DNA from: Piper betle
Taxonomy: Eukaryota > Streptophyta > Magnoliopsida > Piperales > Piperaceae
Length of the DNA stretch: 64,000 bases
NCBI GenBank assembly: GCA_033002965.1
Contig: JAURVB010014878.1
Location: 48,743 to 112,742 of the forward strand
Reading direction: 5' to 3'
Shown: positions 58,640-64,000 of the stretch, one piece after another
How positions within the stretch are numbered: the stretch's first letter is position 1
Layout of the letters: every line of letters begins with the position of its first letter
Notes under the pieces: generated by a model
The model's database searches: none
Told to the model about the DNA's origin: nothing
Seen by the model: only the letters and a program-made list of their open reading frames with translations
Made by a program: the position numbers and the translations under genes

Positions 58640-59926
58640 AAAAATTCAAAAGCGACATAATGAGGAGCACGGGAAGAAGATTTCGAGGGCAAGGCTTGTA
58701 AAGCATCCGTTTCCGATGAATTATGTTTTAAAACCTTGGAGGCTTGGTGAATCATTTTGTCAAGTTATTAAGATTCGAATAGTCCAATATGTATGTATTT
58801 CACATTTGTTGATAGCAATATATTTCTCAAAACTATTTTTTTGTGAATATTGTTTGATCATAGTTTTTATCTGCAGATGATGATAAATCTTTCACTGCTT
58901 TGTTAGCTGTGGTTCTTCAGGCTTTTGGTGCTTATTGTTAGGGGGAGTTTAAACTGCAGTGTGGGTAAGGCTTTGTAAGTATGTTTAGTTTAAACTTGTG
59001 GGAATGTACATATGGTGGGGACTCTTTTTTCTCATTCATAAAGCAATTTCTGTGACTTACATGTGCTAAAATTTTATCCATCTTATGGTTCAAAAACCCA
59101 TGATTAACTTTGTTATAGTTTTTTAAAATAAAAACTCCTAATGTTATGTTCCTCGCAGAACAGGCAAGCTTCAAAGGAAACATTTTCTTGATGGAATTTT
59201 ACCTTGTTTTGTAATTTTTTTAGTATAGCTGGGGATGTTTAAAATGTTTTCCCTTGATTAAATGTCAATAAAAAGCAATATTTTATTTTTATCATTCCTT
59301 TGTAGATATCCTTACATGGCAGTAGTTCTCAACTTCAGTCAATCATGGACCTTGTATTGTTTGGTTCAGTTGTATACTGTTACACATGAGGAGCTAGCAT
59401 ACAAAACCATTGGCGAAGTTTCTGTCATTCAAATCAATTGTTTTCTTGACTTGGTGGCAAGGTGTTGGAATAGCTGCCTTAAGTGCGTTGGGGTTATTGC
59501 AAAGCCCCATTGCACAGGGTTTGCAATTCCAGTCTAGCATTCAGGACTTCATCATATGTATTGAGGTATATGTCTAAATGGTTGAATTGGCAACTCATAT
59601 TTCTGTGCTTGGTAATTTTACGTTTTTTGTATATTGTAATCAGTATTCATGACGAGTTTGTTTGCTTTTGCGCAGATGTGTGCTGCTTCTATTGTCCACA
59701 TCTTTGTCTTTCCTGCCAAGCCTTATGCAATGGTGACCGCATTTCCGGAACTGTAACAGTTCTTGGCGATTATGTTTCTGCTGACTGTCCTGTAGATCCT
59801 GATGAAGTTAGAGATAGTGAGCGACCTACTAAGTTACGACTACCTCATCAGCATAATGTTGATGCCAAGACGGGAACCACTAGTGGGGAAAGTGTTCGTG
59901 ATGTTTTCGTTGGCGGTGGTGGATAT
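58640..59926 (+). pseudogene. LAZ1/TMEM184-like (DUF300) pseudogene, four exons
   Basis: Exon relics with intact GT/AG borders: 58640-58790 (VKHPFPMNYVLKPWRLGESF, CQVIKIRIVQY); 58877-58964 (SFTALLAVVLQAFGAY, stop TAG at 58939, GEFKLQCG); 59306-59565 (YPYMAVVLNFSQSWTLYCLV, QLYTVTHEELAY, then after a 2-base loss near 59402 FLSFKSIVFLTWWQGVGIAA.. and SSIQDFIICIE); 59676-59926 (MCAASIVHIFVFPAKPY, a frame shift, then SGTVTVLGDYVSADCPVDPD, EVRDSERPTKLRLP, ESVRDVFVGGGGY). LAZ1 proteins are vacuolar/tonoplast multi-pass membrane proteins linked to vacuole integrity and cell death control. At least four lesions; the 5' exons are missing and the 3' end stops at a GTGAGT donor. Confidence 0.88.
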
Positions 59927-60372
59927 GTGAGTGCTTTTAACCCTGCCCTTCTCTGTTTGTAGCATCAAAGGATTTTATTTATTCTTGTTCGTTAAATTGT
60001 AATAATTCTAGTGGTTGTAAAGCAAAGGATGGTGACATTCCTGAATGAGGGTTATTTACTTACCCTACATTATAGTTGACTGGGAATTTTTGCATGACAT
60101 GTAGATTGTGGATGACTTATAATTCACTGTTACGCAAGCAGTTGAACCCATGGAGAAGGGTTTTACAAGAATTAATAAAGAATTTCGCTAGATCTCTCAA
60201 AACATAAAGCAACATAAGAAAGTAAAAAGAACCATGGATGATACTTCCATCTGTACAACCGCATCAACCAAGAGAGTAATCCGTGGTATTGATGATCCTC
60301 TCTTAAATGGTAGTGTGAAATGGTTTCTCAACTTCCAGCTTTTACCCTCTACGAGAAATTATTACGGTCTTT
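59927..60372. other. Spacer
   Basis: No gene or repeat end recognised; AT-rich. Confidence 0.5.
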
Positions 60373-62082
60373 AGTAATATTTGGCAGCTTTGCACCTGGA
60401 ACAAAACTTGAAACTGAAATCAAACCGGTGCAGGACAAATTTTATAAACAGTTCCAATAGAGCTTCTATATGAATCCAATCTAGCCTACCACGATGAAGT
60501 AAACTTTGTGACACTTAACAATTGTGCTCGCGACAAAAAATACAAAATAGTAGAAAAAAATTCAAGGGAATGATTTACCGGCTGCAGGACGATGCTTAAC
60601 ACCTTTCAGAACTGTTATGAGCTATACCTAACAAAATAATATGAGGCCACATCATATTATGAGACTTACCACAGAAAAATTGCGAAGATGCACTCTCTCT
60701 TTGTGGCTGTAGACCAATACATTTTCATTCAAATATTTCAGAGATAAACCAAGCATAAAAGTATTAGACTAAATAAAATTCGTGACTTAATTCTGAAAGA
60801 GCATTTGGCCTGCATTGGCCGCAGATCTCCACAACACTTTGCAGAGGTATGCTGGAAAGCAAGCCCTTTTTCACTAAGTCCTTACTTTAGAAATATGATC
60901 TACGTTTTGTCCAAGTAGGCAAGTACTAATCTTATTTCATTAGGAGTTTGTTCAAACATGTTACATATTAACACGACATCATCTACACTCCATCACAACC
61001 CAGCTGGGGTAATTGTAAGTAAGAACTCAACCTCACAAGTAAATAACAATGAAAGAGAACAAAGCAAAGAACACAAGAATTTTTGTGCTTTGGAACCTGC
61101 CCATAGCCCTCTTCTACAGCCTCGATGTAAGATTAATAGGAATTCGCTAGACCATCTTCGTTATACACTATACACTTGCTTTGGATCATGAGGAAATTCC
61201 ACATGTACTAGCTTCTTACACTCTAGGAAAGACAACTTTCATCCTTCACGCACACCCTTCTTGCAGTTCTCTGCAATATGATTGTAGTGGGAATGAAGAT
61301 TACAAGAGCCATTAGAGAGCACACCAGCTAGAAGATGAAGTCAGGACTCGTGTAATCCTTCCACATTGTCTCCAATCCCTAGTTATAGAGAAAAAGGCTT
61401 TATTGTTCTTCAACACCACTTTAAAGAAATTCTTGATTGAAAAGATTAACTTTTCCTAGATAAATAATAGCCATTTAAGAAATCCATCCTCCGCATTTGG
61501 ATTCTAAACGTTGTTCCAAACTCAGCCATTCCTCACTTCTTGTTTTAAGATCCATCCCGGGACCCAAGGCTAATTATGGCTTCGAATTTGATCATACGAG
61601 TCTTTAAAATGCTGAAGTGATAATACTATAGAAATTTCACAAGTCATGTCCAGGCTTGAGGATCAACAAGCGGCATTTCCCAGAGCCAGATGCCTTTTTG
61701 ATGCAAACCACGACAACGGGGAAACTAAGATACCTCATTTCTTATGTTTTCTGCAAGTATCATAGATCTCCATCATTGACAAAAAATGCAAGGGACCTTT
61801 TTAGCAATTGAAAATCTTTGGCACAGGTTTGCCGAGTTTATCTGTTAGTCAAAGAGAAAATCTAGAGTACGATTGTGTACAGAAATTGAGTTCTCACTTT
61901 ATCTGTAATTTTAGTAACATTTAAAGGTATCAAGGACACAAATTTTCTTCATGAATTCACATACAACGGTCGGTTGTTTACTTTTCAAGACTTTTGACAA
62001 CCAAGCCATTACTATCACAGTCACTCCCAGTTTTTTGCCACCACATAGGCACCCACATCCATAATTTATAATTGCTTCCCAT
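60373..62082. repeat. Segmental duplication, copy C (pairs with 27751-29376)
   Basis: See copy A. Copy C has a few extra short stretches (for example near 60480 and 61245). Confidence 0.85.
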
Positions 62083-62343
62083 TGTTGAAATCTTAATGAT
62101 TTCAACTAATAGGATAACAAGTAGAGTAGATAGTAAAAAGTCAGATGTTTCTCTTAGCATATTGACCTTAAGTTTATTGAGATATTATAGGGGTTACACG
62201 TACATGAAAGGGATCCCCGTACATGAGAGGGATCACAAATTTGTGATCCCATGAGAATAGTAACAACTAACCATTTCCTAACATACATTCATAACACACT
62301 CAACTAAGTAGTTGGACAAGCCAACAATACTACTTTCTCAACA
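62083..62343 (-). repeat. 3' LTR of copia copy C
   Basis: TGTTGAAATC..TTTCTCAACA. It contains the 22-bp palindrome (62229-62250) and, unlike copy A, a small tandem duplication (CGTACATGA(A/G)AGGGATC, about 62200-62235). Confidence 0.9.
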
Positions 62344-62479
62344 CTCCCCCTCAAGTTGAGCTTAGTTAACAAGGTTCGACTTGGAGCATAACTCTTCATG
62401 TCTAGCTCTTGGCAATGCTTTAGTGAAGATGTCAGCAACCTGGACTTTTGTACTTATATGTTTGAGGCATATTGTCTCA

Positions 62480-64000
62480 TCTGCAACTTTATCCCTTACG
62501 AAGTGACAATCAATTTATGTGTTTTGTTCTTTCATAAAAAACTGGATTGGTAGCAATATGGATAGCTACTTGGTTATCAAACCATAGGCACATAGGAACT
62601 TTAATAGGCAATCCTAATTCTCCCAATAACTATTTTATCCACATCACCTTAGTTGTTGCCTTAGCAAATGATCTGTATTCAGCCTCTGCACTTGACCTTG
62701 CTACTACTGTTTGTTTCTTACTTTTCCACATCACAATATTTCCCCCAATAAACATACAATAGCCACTCGTAAACCTTCGATCATTACAGCTTCCTGCCCA
62801 GTTAGAGTCTACGAAACATTGTATATCAAGAGGGTGCCTTCCTTCCTAGATAACAGTCCCACATCTGATGTCTTCCTTAAGTTTCTCACTCCTCCATTTG
62901 GCTCTAGTTTAATTGAAACTTCAACAGGTGTATCTTCAGCTTTTATATTTTCACACCTGGTTTCTAGTAGGAGGATTTTTGTACTTTTGTTGCAGATCAA
63001 TAATAGCAGGAGTAACTAGGGTTACTGGTTCTTCACAGGTTGGAAAAGGGATTATCGTTGTTTCAGTGATGAAAGGAAGCTTTTTTGGACCAGTTTTTGA
63101 ATAGTAGGGTGTATCCTCAAAGAAAGTAACATCTCATGTCACAAACAACCTTCTTAAAGTAGGGTTATAACACTTATATCCGTTTTGATATCGTGAATAT
63201 CCTAAAAAAATACACTTGACAGATTTAGGAGACAACTTGTCGTGCTTGTGATAAAAAATATGTGCAAAACAGACACACCCAAAGACCTTTGGTTTCCCAT
63301 GAGAGATTTAAATATTAAATAGTAGTTAAATTGAGAGGCATTTGATACAGTCATAGGTCCCCATACATCCGAGTGAACAAGATCAAAAGGCCCTAAGGAT
63401 TGTGATTGTACATTTATTGGAAAAGATATCCTAGGATGCTTAGAAACTTGACATGACTCACATTCTAGACTCAAGACTGACTTCAAAGAAGGAACGACTA
63501 ATTACAACTTGGATAAACTAGGATGTCGTAATTGATTATGCCACCTTGTTGCCGACTCTTGAGTTGCGCACACTTTAACCACAACAGCTTTTGGTTTGAT
63601 TATTTCCAGAAAATACAGACCTCTCCTATTGCATCCATGCCCAATCACCTTTCTCGTTGTTGCATCCTGAAATATACACTTGGTTTTAGTACATAAAACT
63701 GAAAAGTTTAGAGAAGTAGAAAACTTATTAACTGACAATAAACTAGTTGGAAATGAGGGGACATAATACACATCTTCAAGAACAAGATGTGGTGTTATCT
63801 CTTCTCTTCCTTTGCCCTAGGCAGGGGAGTTGTGACAATCAGCTAATATAATTTTTTTGTGTGTAGGAAAAACAGTAAAGGAGATGAACACTCTTGGATT
63901 ACCAGTGATGTGATCTGAGGCTCCCGAATCTATAAGCCGAGAGGTAGATGAAGATAGATCATTGTTGGTTGTACCCCCATAAACAAAAGCAGCAGACGGC
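62480..64000 (-). pseudogene. Copia gag-pol remnant, copy C
   Basis: RNase H relic at 62540-62800. A linker (DTPVEVSIKLEPNGG, 62809-62960) sits where RT should lead into RNase H. Integrase N-part at 63202-63486 (CESCQVSKHPRISFP, LVHSDVWGPMTVSNASQFNY) runs directly into the post-integrase segment (GVSVLHIFF) because most of the catalytic core is deleted. Gag-pre-integrase at 63502-63771 (GHGCNRRGLYFLE, ATRWHNQLRHPSLSKL). RT missing as in A and B. Confidence 0.85.

Larger units (their letters stand above)
62083..64000 (-). mobile_element. Ty1/copia element lacking reverse transcriptase, copy C (runs off window)
   Basis: The 3' LTR (62083-62343) has the same ends and palindrome as copy A. The flanking CCCAT at 62078-62082 is the same target copy as at 29372-29376, so this is the same insertion event carried by duplication. 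The PPT (CTCCCCCTCAAGTTGAG, plus strand) abuts the LTR. The 5' part lies beyond 64000. Confidence 0.9.

Noticed and set aside
1..64000. tRNA, rRNA or snoRNA genes
   Set aside because: No cloverleaf, A/B box or rRNA-like segment was recognised on either strand; the only tRNA-related sequences are retrotransposon primer sites.

Overview
This is nuclear DNA of a flowering plant. It has plant-only gene families (SAUR, CIPK, MRL1-type PPR, LAZ1/TMEM184, CC-NBS-LRR), spliced exons with GT..AG borders, Ty1/copia and Ty3/gypsy retrotransposons with tRNA-Met primer sites, and long AT-rich spacers. The species cannot be read from the sequence. It is a repeat-rich, gene-poor region made of nested insertions and segmental copies. 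Nearly every protein-coding remnant is broken; one SAUR gene (43619-43945) keeps a complete open frame.

Layout. 1-14270: a SAUR block. The first SAUR is split by a complete 9.2 kb non-autonomous gypsy-type LTR element (235-9463, 5-bp target duplication). A second SAUR pseudogene (11129), a cysteine-rich CHCH-like pseudogene (minus strand, about 13000) and a second SAUR-type remnant (13440) follow. 14270-19750: microsatellites, LTR-like debris and a kinase fragment. 19755-20695: an hAT-type element with an 8-bp target duplication. 20704-24500: a TRIM-like miniature LTR element and an LTR relic. 24560-27600: a CIPK pseudogene, a truncated SAUR and another copy of the SAUR downstream/CHCH segment. 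27751-32650: a segment carrying an RT-less copia element. 32900-35600: an MRL1-like pseudogene. 36095-36812: an inverted copy of the SAUR downstream segment. 38127-40597: exon 1 of an ATP synthase subunit e-like gene plus one arm of a large inverted duplication. 40596-42981: a second RT-less copia copy. 43026-46281: an NBS-LRR fragment and a second SAUR block. 46281-51420: a truncated chromodomain gypsy element with two tandem arrays. 51420-55600: a copia LTR end, a return of the SAUR-block downstream sequence, and a second hAT copy inserted in a SAUR-type remnant. 55499-58581: the other arm of the inverted duplication, with exon 2 of the ATP synthase e-like gene. 58640-59926: a LAZ1-like pseudogene. 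60373-64000: a second copy of the 27.7-32 kb segment with its copia element.

How it fits together. The window is built from at least four duplicated modules: the SAUR block (three direct partial copies plus one inverted piece), the 13.3-14.3 / 53.8-55.6 kb repeat, the 38/58 kb inverted pair, and the 27.7/60.4 kb copia-bearing segment. There is no operon-like cooperation. The most unusual observation is a GACTCGAG-type hairpin followed by a conserved TTTACA..TGCCAC tail. It occurs in the LTRs of the large non-autonomous element, in both hAT copies, and in the gypsy 3' LTR region, which are otherwise unrelated repeats.
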